Of a stretch of DNA of 64,000 nucleotides, positions 1-8,100 are shown piece by piece. The position numbers and the translations under genes were made by a program. The stretch's first letter is position 1, and the number at the start of each line of letters is the position of its first letter. The DNA is from Candidatus Formimonas warabiya (GTDB lineage: Bacteria; Bacillota; Dehalobacteriia; Dehalobacteriales; Dehalobacteriaceae), in assembly GCF_002777255.1 (NCBI RefSeq), contig NZ_CP017634.1:124001-188000 (forward strand), given 5' to 3'. The notes under the pieces were generated by a model. The model saw only the letters and a list, made by a program, of their open reading frames with translations, had not been told where the DNA came from and made no database searches.

Positions 1-61
1 GATATTATTTTGAAATATATTATGTAATAAATGTAAATTTTGTTTGAAAGGGGGTTTTATA

Positions 62-1846
62 ATGTTAGTACAAGATGTTATGCGAATCAATCCCGTGGTC
101 CTTTCTGAAGACAATCAAATCCAGGAAGTTTGTAAAAGATTAACTGCTTTGGAGTCAGCATGTGCGATTGTTCTAAATAGGAAAGGTGAAGTAGCCGGAA
201 TTTTTGGGGGAAAAGAATTGATTAAAGTGATAACTTCACCAGAATACTTTCTTTTACCTGTAGGCAGTGCAATGACCGAAGTAAGTCCTGCCCGAATCGG
301 GCAATTTGTTGATGAAGTTATACATGATAGCAATGACATTATTCCGGTTGTGGATGATGCTGATCATCCGGCAGGGTTACTTTATAAAACAGATTTGCTT
401 AGAACTCTCTTAAAGCAGGAAAATGATTATTCAGGTGAAGTGCTCGATGTGACAGAATATAAATACATTTTGGAAACAATTGTAAATAACCCTTATGAAG
501 GTATCATGGTTGTTAATGAAAAGGGCTTTATTATCATGATGAATCAGGCTTATGGAGAATTCTTAGGCAGGGATCCCCAAAAAACTATTGGGAAATTTGT
601 TGGGGATGTAATAGAAAATACCCGTATGCAAATTGTATTGGAAACGGGAAAGGCGGAACTTTTACAGGTGCAGAGAATTAATAACCATGATATTGTTTGT
701 AATCGAGTTCCGATTAGAAAAGGCAATAAACTTATTGGCGCATTTTGTCAGGTGCTCTTTCGAGATGTTGTTGAGTTTAAGAATCTGGCTAAAAATATGG
801 ATCAACTAAAATTAGAACTGCAATATTATAAAAGTGAGTTTGATAAGCGACAAGGGACAAAATATACCATTGATAGCATTGTCGGCATGAATGCCAAAAT
901 AATAAGACTTAAAGAATTACTTTTAAAAGCAGGACGCACTAACTCAACGGTTTTAATTCAAGGTGAAAGTGGCACGGGAAAGGAATTATTTGCCCATGCT
1001 CTTCATAATGCCAGCTACAGGAGAATGGGCCCTTTTATCAAAGTTAATTGTGCCGCTTTACCAGAGACACTGCTGGAGTCCGAACTGTTTGGCTATGACA
1101 CAGGTGCTTTTACTGGTGCTAAAAAAGGGGGGAGCATGGGTAAATTTGAATTAGCCCAAGGCGGAACCATTTTTTTAGACGAAATTGGCGACATGCCTCT
1201 TGGTATGCAAGCTAAAATATTAAGGGTGCTGCAAGAAAGAGAAATTGAAAGACTGGGGTCCGGAAATTCTATACCTGTGGATGTTAGGATAATAGCCGCC
1301 ACTAACCAAAACTTAGAGGAATTAGTTAAGAAAGGTGAGTTTAGGCAAGATCTTTTTTATAGACTGAACGTTGTGCCCTTAAATATCGTTCCATTAAGGG
1401 AAAGGCGAGAAGATATTCCTTTGTTGGTAGAATATTTATTGTTGAAATTAGCCAATAAACCGGGGTTTTCTAAAAAGCAAATTAGCCCTGAGGCTTTGGA
1501 TATATTGGTCAATGGACATTGTTGGCCTGGAAATGTAAGGGAACTGGAAAATATTTTAGAGCGGGCATTAAATTTTATGGGCGAAAGCAGCTTACTTAAG
1601 CCTGTTCATCTTCCGCTGGAAATTTTCAGTAAAAACATGAATAGAAAGCATGATTTTACACAGTTTGTTTCTTTAAAAAATAGTTTAGAAGAAATTGAGC
1701 ATATGCAGCTGGAAAAGGCTCTAATTGCAACGGAAGGGAATACCATTAAAGCTGCAAAGCTCTTGGATATAAGTAAATCCACCCTTTATGAAAAAATTAA
1801 GAAATATGGCATTATATTAAAAGATGATCTTTCAAAGATAGGGTAG
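62..1846 (+). CDS. Sigma-54-dependent activator, CBS-PAS-AAA+-Fis
   Basis: This is a bacterial enhancer-binding protein that would activate RNA polymerase carrying sigma-54. The 594-residue protein has a CBS-domain pair at about 1-120, a PAS sensor at about 135-250, an AAA+ ATPase core at about 270-510 and a C-terminal Fis-type helix-turn-helix at about 555-590. Walker A GESGTGKE starts at residue 301, the sigma-54 contact loop GAFTGA at 348 and Walker B GTIFLDEIGD near 368. The ATG at 62 was chosen over an in-frame TTG at 44 because GAAAGGGGG lies 7 nt before it. CBS domains usually bind adenine nucleotides and PAS a small ligand or cofactor, so it may read energy or redox state as well as substrate (inference). 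The two downstream -24/-12 promoters are its likely targets. No receiver domain is present, so a kinase partner is not required. Confidence 0.95.
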   Translation: MLVQDVMRINPVVLSEDNQIQEVCKRLTALESACAIVLNRKGEVAGIFGGKELIKVITSPEYFLLPVGSAMTEVSPARIGQFVDEVIHDSNDIIPVVDDADHPAGLLYKTDLLRTLLKQENDYSGEVLDVTEYKYILETIVNNPYEGIMVVNEKGFIIMMNQAYGEFLGRDPQKTIGKFVGDVIENTRMQIVLETGKAELLQVQRINNHDIVCNRVPIRKGNKLIGAFCQVLFRDVVEFKNLAKNMDQLKLELQYYKSEFDKRQGTKYTIDSIVGMNAKIIRLKELLLKAGRTNSTVLIQGESGTGKELFAHALHNASYRRMGPFIKVNCAALPETLLESELFGYDTGAFTGAKKGGSMGKFELAQGGTIFLDEIGDMPLGMQAKILRVLQEREIERLGSGNSIPVDVRIIAATNQNLEELVKKGEFRQDLFYRLNVVPLNIVPLRERREDIPLLVEYLLLKLANKPGFSKKQISPEALDILVNGHCWPGNVRELENILERALNFMGESSLLKPVHLPLEIFSKNMNRKHDFTQFVSLKNSLEEIEHMQLEKALIATEGNTIKAAKLLDISKSTLYEKIKKYGIILKDDLSKIG

Positions 1847-1869
1847 TAAAGTAATTATGCGCCAAAAGT

Positions 1870-1924
1870 AAAGGAGTGTCGTAAAATTGCTTCTTTCATA
1901 AGTAGTTAACGATGCTCCTTTTCT
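1870..1924 (+). terminator. Rho-independent terminator of the activator gene
   Basis: AAAGGAG-TG-TCGT pairs with ACGA-TG-CTCCTTTT across a 20-odd-base loop and ends in a T-rich run. It lies just after the activator stop codon and separates it from the sigma-54-controlled genes. Confidence 0.7.
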
Positions 1925-1972
1925 TATGAAAAATCAGCTTAGAAATTATATAAACTTTGGCTAAACATAATG

Positions 1973-2013
1973 GGAAATGTCCGTATGGGCGGAAGATTTC
2001 CGAATCAATGGAA
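1973..2013 (+). promoter_or_regulatory. Tandem upstream activator site, copy 1
   Basis: Two GGAA-type dyads, GGAAATGTCC at 1973 and GGAAGATTTCC at 1991, start 18 nt apart. The second runs on into CGAATCAATGGAA. The same pair, with the same 18-nt spacing and the same flank, occurs at 5321-5348. Both lie about 110 nt before a -24/-12 promoter, the usual place for an enhancer-binding-protein site. Assignment to the activator at 62-1846 is inference. The 352-base gap 1847-2198 otherwise holds only the terminator, this site and the promoter. Confidence 0.7.
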
Positions 2014-2102
2014 TCATAACCCCAATAATTTTTATAACATAAAACGATCAAAATATGAGGTAAATAGCGGAATAGAGGTTTACTATTTTGTTTGTTTTAT
2101 AG

Positions 2103-2118
2103 TGGCACGCAAATTGCA
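2103..2118 (+). promoter_or_regulatory. Sigma-54 (-24/-12) promoter of the redox trio
   Basis: TGGCACGCAAATTGCA matches the sigma-54 consensus TGGCAC-N5-TTGCA exactly, with the invariant GG and GC separated by 10 nt. It lies 80 nt before the ATG at 2199. Confidence 0.92.
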
Positions 2119-2198
2119 AATGTTTTATGATCGTGGCGATACAAAGTATCGGAAGCCACAAGAAAAAAATTAAGAATGCGGCTATAAAAGGGGTGAGA

Positions 2199-3656
2199 AT
2201 GATACAACAATTCGATGTCATTGTAATTGGGGGAGGGGTGATCGGCAGCGCCATTTCCAGAGAACTCTCCCGGTATAAACTGAAAATCGGCGTACTGGAA
2301 AAAGAACTTGATGTGGCTTGCGAAACCAGCGGCCGGAACAGCGGCGTCGTTCATTCCGGTTTTAACAACAAGCCGGGGACACTGATGGCTAAGTTCTGTG
2401 TGGAGGGCTGCCTTGGTTTTAAAAAAGTAGCCGGGGAATTGGATCTGCCCTTCAAAAGAACGGGTAAGCTGATCGTGGGTTTCACCCGCGCGGACCTGGA
2501 TCAGTTGGAAGAGATGAAGGAACAAGGGGACCGGAATGGAACGACTGGATTAAGGATCCTTTCTAAGAAAGAGATTAAGCAGATAGAGCCTAACATAGAA
2601 GGAGAAGCAGCTCTTTATTCTCCCATGACAGGCATTGTCAACCCTTTTATTTTCAACATTGCCCTGGCTGAAAACGCCTGCCAAAATGGGGTAAAGTTCT
2701 TTTTTAACAATGAGGTTCGGCGTATCAAGCGTATTCAGGATTATTATGCGCTTACAACGCCAAGCGGAACATATCGCGCAAAATGGGTTATCAATAGTGC
2801 CGGATTATATGCGGATCGGGTAGCAGAGATGGCTGGAGTTACAGGATACCAGATCTATCCTTGCCGGGGTGAGTATTTTGTTCTCGATAAGGAAGCCAGC
2901 CAATATCTGAAAATACCGGTTTATCCCGTGCCTAATAGAAAAGCGGGGGGACGGGGGATCCATCTTACACCCACCACAGACGGCAACGTCCTTATCGGTC
3001 CCAGCGTAGAATATATAGAGGAAAAAGATGATTATGCTACAACTCAGGATGCTATAGATATGCTGATCAGAGCGGGGACAAAGCTGCTTCCCCGGTTAAA
3101 AAAAGAGTATTTTATTAGAAATTTTGCCGGCGTGAGGCCTAAATTAGTAGATAAGGAAACAGGCGGTTCTTGTGATTTTGTCATCATCGAAAAGGATGTC
3201 GCCCCAGGCATGATCAATTTGATCGGGATGGAATCACCCGGACTGACCAGTGCGGTTCCCCTCGCCAGGGAAATCGTTGACAGAATCAGACAGAAAGAAA
3301 TCCTTCTGGAAAAGGATGATTTCAATCCGTGCAGAAAAGGAATCCTTTGCTTCCAGGAGCAACCTGATGAGATAAAAGCGCAGCTGATCAAAGAGAACCC
3401 TAATTATGGGGAGATCATCTGCCGCTGTGAGCATATTACCAAGCAAGAGATCCTGGAGGCAGTCCATAACCCCCTGGGTGTGGATACGATCGTCGGCATG
3501 AAAAACCGGACCCGGGCGATGATGGGACGGTGCCAGGGGGGATTTTGCCAGTCAAGGATTGCTGAAATCATTCTGCAGGAAAAAGGAAAAAATGCTGACG
3601 ATATCATGTATGCCAGAACCGGCGGGAAAATGTTTTATGGGAGTGTAAGGCCATGA
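2199..3656 (+). CDS. GlpA/LhgO-like FAD oxidoreductase with BFD [2Fe-2S] domain
   Basis: The 485-residue flavoprotein is of the DAO/glycerol-3-phosphate dehydrogenase family. It has an N-terminal FAD-binding GGGVIGS motif and a C-terminal BFD-like [2Fe-2S] domain with Cys408, Cys410, Cys445 and Cys450. Members oxidise a small hydroxy-substrate such as glycerol-3-phosphate or L-2-hydroxyglutarate and pass electrons on. The ATG at 2199 follows AAGGGGTGAG; in-frame upstream codons lack a ribosome site. It overlaps the next gene by 4 nt and forms a trio with it and the DUF1667 gene, an arrangement common beside glycerol genes in clostridia. No glycerol kinase is present here, so the substrate is open. 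Expression should depend on the sigma-54 promoter at 2103. Confidence 0.9.
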   Translation: MIQQFDVIVIGGGVIGSAISRELSRYKLKIGVLEKELDVACETSGRNSGVVHSGFNNKPGTLMAKFCVEGCLGFKKVAGELDLPFKRTGKLIVGFTRADLDQLEEMKEQGDRNGTTGLRILSKKEIKQIEPNIEGEAALYSPMTGIVNPFIFNIALAENACQNGVKFFFNNEVRRIKRIQDYYALTTPSGTYRAKWVINSAGLYADRVAEMAGVTGYQIYPCRGEYFVLDKEASQYLKIPVYPVPNRKAGGRGIHLTPTTDGNVLIGPSVEYIEEKDDYATTQDAIDMLIRAGTKLLPRLKKEYFIRNFAGVRPKLVDKETGGSCDFVIIEKDVAPGMINLIGMESPGLTSAVPLAREIVDRIRQKEILLEKDDFNPCRKGILCFQEQPDEIKAQLIKENPNYGEIICRCEHITKQEILEAVHNPLGVDTIVGMKNRTRAMMGRCQGGFCQSRIAEIILQEKGKNADDIMYARTGGKMFYGSVRP

Positions 3657-4900
3657 ATGAAATAAATATAGAAGAAAAAGATGCCGTTATCATCGGCGCC
3701 GGTCCTGCCGGACTAGCTGCAGCCCTGATGCTGAAGAAAAAAGGAATTAAAAACATTGTGATCCTGGAAAGAGAAAAAAATCCCGGCGGCATTCTGCGCC
3801 AGTGCATTCATGACGGATTTGGCCTGGTGCGGTTTAAAGAACAGTTAAGCGGTCCGGAATATGCCCAAAAATTTATTGATGAAATATTGGCTCAGAATAT
3901 TTCTCTGTACACGGGAGCGGCCGTTACCGGTCTTACAAAAGACCGCTTAGTAACGGTTGTGACAAAAGACGGCTTAAGAAAGTACCAGGCAAAAGCAGTG
4001 ATTCTGGCCATGGGGTGCAGGGAAAGGACCAGGGGCGCACTGGGCATACCCGGTACCAGGCCGGCGGGAATTTATACGGCAGGTGTGGCGCAAAGTTTCA
4101 TTAATTTGAAAAATCTGATGGTGGGTCACAAAATCGTCATCCTGGGGTCCGGGGATATCGGTTTGATTATGGCACGAAGATTGACTTTAGAAGGTGCGGA
4201 AGTCTTGGCCGTCATTGAAAAGCTTCCTTATCCCAGCGGGCTGCCCAGAAATATTCAACAGTGCCTCAATGATTACGGGATCCCTCTTTATTTACGGCAT
4301 ACTGTTACGGATATAAAGGGCAGGGGGCGGGTGGAGAATGTTACCGTCAGTCAGGTGGATGATGCTGGATTACCGGTACCGGGAACTGAGAAAGAGTATG
4401 CTTGCGATACAGTGGTTCTTTCTGTGGGTCTGATACCGGAAAATGAATTAACAAAACAGGCGGGTATTGCTATCGATCCGAGGACAAATGGGCCTATTGT
4501 TGATGAAAATATGCACACGAGTGTGGACGGTATCTTTGCGGCGGGGAATGTACTGCACGTTCATGATTTGGTCGACTATGTTTCCTGGGAGGGCGAGAAA
4601 CTTGGCCAGGCAGCGGCGCGCTATATCACAGGGCAGACTCTGCCGGCCCCTTTGATTAAAATTTTGCCGGACAGCTCTATCGGAAACATTGTGCCCCAGG
4701 TCATCAGCGGAGGTCAGGATGTGGAGATTTCTTTAAGAGTGGGCAGGCCGTGGCGTGATCGCGCTATTGTTTTTAAACAGGGGGATGCAGTGATTAAAAA
4801 AGTGAAGCAAAAGAGGTTGAATCCACCGGAGATGGTACATGTCAAATTAAAAAAAGATAGCCTAAAGAGCGGAAAGAACATAATGGTGGGAGTGGAATGA
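3653..4900 (+). CDS. NAD(P)/FAD-dependent oxidoreductase, second subunit of trio
   Basis: The 415-residue pyridine nucleotide-disulfide-type flavoprotein has an FAD site IIGAGPAGLAA near residue 13 and a second, NAD(P)-type dinucleotide motif ILGSGDIGL near residue 163. The MGCRERTRGALGIPG block is typical of the HcnB/sarcosine-oxidase-alpha-like partners of GlpA-type dehydrogenases. It probably moves electrons between the GlpA-like subunit and NAD(P) or another carrier (inference). The start codon overlaps the preceding stop and the end overlaps the DUF1667 gene, so the three are translationally coupled. Confidence 0.88.
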   Translation: MNEINIEEKDAVIIGAGPAGLAAALMLKKKGIKNIVILEREKNPGGILRQCIHDGFGLVRFKEQLSGPEYAQKFIDEILAQNISLYTGAAVTGLTKDRLVTVVTKDGLRKYQAKAVILAMGCRERTRGALGIPGTRPAGIYTAGVAQSFINLKNLMVGHKIVILGSGDIGLIMARRLTLEGAEVLAVIEKLPYPSGLPRNIQQCLNDYGIPLYLRHTVTDIKGRGRVENVTVSQVDDAGLPVPGTEKEYACDTVVLSVGLIPENELTKQAGIAIDPRTNGPIVDENMHTSVDGIFAAGNVLHVHDLVDYVSWEGEKLGQAAARYITGQTLPAPLIKILPDSSIGNIVPQVISGGQDVEISLRVGRPWRDRAIVFKQGDAVIKKVKQKRLNPPEMVHVKLKKDSLKSGKNIMVGVE

Positions 4901-5262
4901 TGAAGAAAGAAATTACATGTATCATATGTCCGAACAGTTGCGGGATTGCCATCGAGATGGAAGGCAATGAAATAAAAAGCATTGCCGGAGAAAGTTGTAA
5001 AAAAGGCTTGGCATATGCACGTCAGGAGATTAGGGACCCGCGTAGAACCGTCACGACACTTGTAAAAGTAAAAGGCGGAGATCTGCCGCTGGTCAGTGTC
5101 AGAACGACGAAGCCCATACCAAAGGATAAGATATTTACCGCCATGGCTGAGATAAAAAAAATGGAAATTGAAGCACCTGTAAATATTAATCAGGTGATCA
5201 TCCCTAATGTGGCCAATTTGGATGCAAAGATTATTGCCACAAAAAACGTCCTCAAGGCTTAA
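4897..5262 (+). CDS. DUF1667 iron-sulfur-type protein
   Basis: The 121-residue protein has four cysteines at 8, 11, 15 and 34 (CIICPNSC and GESC), which look like a metal or Fe-S site. This is the DUF1667 family, regularly found as the third gene after GlpA/GlpB-like flavoproteins and presumed to be a small electron-transfer or anchoring subunit. The ATG overlaps the previous TGA; a second ATG follows directly at 4900. No biochemical function is established. Confidence 0.85.
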   Translation: MMKKEITCIICPNSCGIAIEMEGNEIKSIAGESCKKGLAYARQEIRDPRRTVTTLVKVKGGDLPLVSVRTTKPIPKDKIFTAMAEIKKMEIEAPVNINQVIIPNVANLDAKIIATKNVLKA

Positions 5263-5320
5263 AACATATTCCCTAAAGAAACAGTAATAGTAAGGATCGG
5301 TAAAGAAGGTCCGGGTAAGT

Positions 5321-5348
5321 GGAAAATTCCGAATACATGGAAGTGTCC
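5321..5348 (+). promoter_or_regulatory. Tandem upstream activator site, copy 2
   Basis: GGAAAATTCC at 5321 and GGAAGTGTCC at 5339 start 18 nt apart, as in copy 1. The first is followed by GAATACATGGAA, which aligns with GAATCAATGGAA of copy 1. The distance to the promoter GG at 5429 is 108 nt, against 113 nt in copy 1. Confidence 0.7.
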
Positions 5349-5427
5349 TTTAAAAATTTTTTCGTGGATACTATGAAATTATTGCGTTAACAGCGGAACC
5401 GGTTTAACCCTTTGTTGGTTGTGATTA

Positions 5428-5443
5428 TGGCATGAGAATTGCA
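5428..5443 (+). promoter_or_regulatory. Sigma-54 (-24/-12) promoter of the dehydrogenase operon
   Basis: TGGCATGAGAATTGCA fits the -24/-12 consensus, with GG and GC 10 nt apart. It lies 84 nt before the TTG start at 5527. Confidence 0.9.
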
Positions 5444-5526
5444 TGGAGAGTTAAAAAAGGACGGAGTAAAGCAGTCTGATGCTAAGGGAAAAACGTTAAA
5501 AAAGAAAATAAGAGGAGGCAATTTAA

Positions 5527-7041
5527 TTGGTTAAGAGGCTGAAATATTTTACAAATGGGGAATGGAAAAATTCGAAAACGGAAAAGTATATGCCGGTTTA
5601 TAATGCAAGTACCGGTGAATTAATGGCGGAAACTCCCTGTTGTACCAGAGAAGAGGTTAATGAAGCAATACAGGCTGCGCAGGACGCATTTCCTGCCTGG
5701 TCTAACATGCCTGTACAAAAAAGAACGGAGATCATGTTTAATTTTAAGCATATCCTTGATAATCATGTAGATGAATTAGCAACAATTCTCTCCATGGAAA
5801 TGGGCAAAAGCCTAGATGAGGCCAGAGGAGAAATTTTCAAGACCATAGAAGTGGTGGAACTTGCTTGTGGGACCCCCATGATGATGCAAGGAGATTCCTT
5901 AATGGAAGTATCCGCCGGGCATGATACTGTTTTATATCGGGAGCCAATGGGTGTATTTGCCGGGATAGTTCCCTTTAACTTTCCGGCGATGATTCCTTTC
6001 GGTTGGCTGATTCCTTTATGTATAACGACGGGGAATACTTTTGTATTAAAAGCTGCCAGTATGGTACCACAAACAGGTATGAGACTATTGGATTTGTTGG
6101 TGGAAGCAGGATTGCCTGCAGGGGTCGTGAACTTAGTAACATGTAGCAGAAAAGAAGCGGAGATTGTTCTTGAGCATCCGGATATAAAAGGGGTTTCATA
6201 TATAGGTTCTACGAAGGTGGGCAGACACATATATAAGACAGCTGCGGCAAATGGGAAGAGGGTGCAGGCTCTTTGCGCAGCGAAAAATCATGGTTTAGTT
6301 TTAAAAGATGCCGTACTTACCAGGGTGGCACGAGGAATAATAAACTCCGGTTTCGGTTGTGCCGGCGAACGTTGCATGGCTTTACCGGTCGTTGTTGTTG
6401 AAGAGGAAATAGCCGATAAGTTCGTATCTTACCTGGTACAATTCGCTAAGGAGCGAAAAATCGGATGTGCTTATGATCCAGAGACGGAATTAGGTCCTGT
6501 TATTAATGCTGCACATAAAGAATCTGTCAATGACTGGATTGGTAAAGGGATTGAAGAAGGGGCAACTCTTTTATTAGATGGAAGAGATGTTGTAGTTCCG
6601 GGTTTTGAAAAAGGCTTTTTTGTGGGCCCCACCATCTTTGATAATGTTACTGAAGAAATGACAATCGGTAGCCAGGAAATATTTGGTCCGGTCTTATGCA
6701 TCAAAAGAGTAAAAAATTTTGAAGAAGGTCTTGCCCTGATGAATGCCAATGAATTTGCAAATGGTTCTTGTATTTTTACCCAAAACGGATATTATGCAAG
6801 AGAATTTGCGCGCCGAACAAATGGTGGGATGGTAGGCGTTAACGTGGGCATCCCTGTTCCGGTAGCATATTTTCCTTTTGCCGGGCATAAGAATTCATTT
6901 TTGGGGGACCTGCATGTTTATGGCAAAGATGGGGTGGCTTTCTTTACAGAAGTTAAAGTCGTTACTTCCCGATGGTTTACGGAAGAGGATATCTATGATA
7001 TCAAGATTAGTACATGGGAAGGAACTATTACTAAAGAATAA
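5527..7041 (+). CDS. CoA-acylating aldehyde dehydrogenase, MmsA/IolA-like
   Basis: The 504-residue aldehyde dehydrogenase belongs to the methylmalonate-semialdehyde dehydrogenase branch, which converts an aldehyde to an acyl-CoA with NAD+. PFNFPAMIPFGW matches the cofactor region of that branch, and CAGERCMALP carries the nucleophile, Cys283. The segment CAAKNHG stands where ordinary aldehyde dehydrogenases have the ELGGK general-base Glu, as expected for CoA-dependent members. The start is TTG, 8 nt after AGAGGAGG; no better start exists. It opens the operon behind the sigma-54 promoter at 5428. Without valine or inositol genes nearby, the substrate is more likely a semialdehyde or short aldehyde produced by the neighbouring enzymes (inference). 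Confidence 0.9.
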   Translation: MVKRLKYFTNGEWKNSKTEKYMPVYNASTGELMAETPCCTREEVNEAIQAAQDAFPAWSNMPVQKRTEIMFNFKHILDNHVDELATILSMEMGKSLDEARGEIFKTIEVVELACGTPMMMQGDSLMEVSAGHDTVLYREPMGVFAGIVPFNFPAMIPFGWLIPLCITTGNTFVLKAASMVPQTGMRLLDLLVEAGLPAGVVNLVTCSRKEAEIVLEHPDIKGVSYIGSTKVGRHIYKTAAANGKRVQALCAAKNHGLVLKDAVLTRVARGIINSGFGCAGERCMALPVVVVEEEIADKFVSYLVQFAKERKIGCAYDPETELGPVINAAHKESVNDWIGKGIEEGATLLLDGRDVVVPGFEKGFFVGPTIFDNVTEEMTIGSQEIFGPVLCIKRVKNFEEGLALMNANEFANGSCIFTQNGYYAREFARRTNGGMVGVNVGIPVPVAYFPFAGHKNSFLGDLHVYGKDGVAFFTEVKVVTSRWFTEEDIYDIKISTWEGTITKE

Positions 7042-7145
7042 ATATTACGACAGCTTAATAGGACTAAATACACGTTTTCCGGCTAATTTTTCAAATTTAT
7101 GTTGTTATGATAGGAGATTTTGGTATGTCTGCAATGGAGGTACTT

Positions 7146-8069
7146 ATGAAAAAAATAATCGTAGTTTCTGATTTAAGAGATGTAGGATTAGAGATTCTAA
7201 AGTTAGAAAATCAGGTTAATTATTGTCCGGAAATTACAAGAGAGGATTTGCTTGCACAAATATGTGATTACGATGCACTTATAGGACGGTCTGTATGTCC
7301 TATAGACAAAGAAATTATTAAGAAGGGAGTAAAATTAAAAGCAATAGGTGTGCCGGCGGTAGGTGTAAATCATATAGATGTTGATTATGCCCAAAGTCAA
7401 AATATCAAAATCTTTAATGTTCCCGGCGTTAACTCGGATTCGGTGGCCGAGTTTACGATCGGACATATGGTAAACTTGTGCCGCCATATTGGGAAGGCCA
7501 CTTTTGATACCAAAAAAAAGATATGGGATAAAAATTTCTATTTTGGACGAGAGATTGCCAATAAAAACCTTGGAATTATTGGTCTCGGTCGAATCGGTTC
7601 CAGGGTAGCGCGTATTGCTAATGCCATGAAAATGAATGTGTATGCGACGGACCCTTATATTGATTTAGATAAATTTAAAGAGGTAAATGCAGAGAAGTTA
7701 ACTTTGGAAGAATTATTGGCAGTTTCAGATATTATTACAATGCACGTTCCTTTAACTCAAGAGACAAACAACATGATCTCAAAACTGCAAATTAATCTGA
7801 TGCGCCAAGGAGCCTATTTGCTTAATCTTTGTCGTGGCGAAGTGCTGGATGAAGAAGCTGTAGCCGATGCCTTAGATTCAGGCCATTTGGCCGCTGTTGC
7901 TGCGGATGTGATTATTGGTGAACCAAGGCCTGGGGGAAAATTAATAGCCTCCAGGTTATTACAGACAGAGAATTTTATGGTTACCCCACATATAGGGGCT
8001 TGGACTATGGAAGCACAAGATAGAGCAGCAAGTATGGTGGCTGAAGCTATAATTGAAGCATTAAAGTAA
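7146..8069 (+). CDS. D-2-hydroxyacid dehydrogenase, NAD-dependent
   Basis: The 307-residue protein is of the D-isomer-specific 2-hydroxyacid dehydrogenase family, which interconverts 2-hydroxy acids and 2-keto acids with NAD(H). It shows the Rossmann motif GLGRIGS, the catalytic Arg in NLCRGEVLDEEAV and the His in TPHIGAWT. The ATG at 7146 is preceded by GGAGG 5 nt away; earlier in-frame ATGs at 7107 and 7134 have weaker sites. A phosphoglycerate- or glyoxylate-reductase role would suit the adjacent dehydratase and GlcDF genes, but the substrate is not set by the sequence. Confidence 0.9.
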   Translation: MKKIIVVSDLRDVGLEILKLENQVNYCPEITREDLLAQICDYDALIGRSVCPIDKEIIKKGVKLKAIGVPAVGVNHIDVDYAQSQNIKIFNVPGVNSDSVAEFTIGHMVNLCRHIGKATFDTKKKIWDKNFYFGREIANKNLGIIGLGRIGSRVARIANAMKMNVYATDPYIDLDKFKEVNAEKLTLEELLAVSDIITMHVPLTQETNNMISKLQINLMRQGAYLLNLCRGEVLDEEAVADALDSGHLAAVAADVIIGEPRPGGKLIASRLLQTENFMVTPHIGAWTMEAQDRAASMVAEAIIEALK

Positions 8070-8100
8070 AATCTGACTGGAATGTCTGAAGGTGAGTTTT

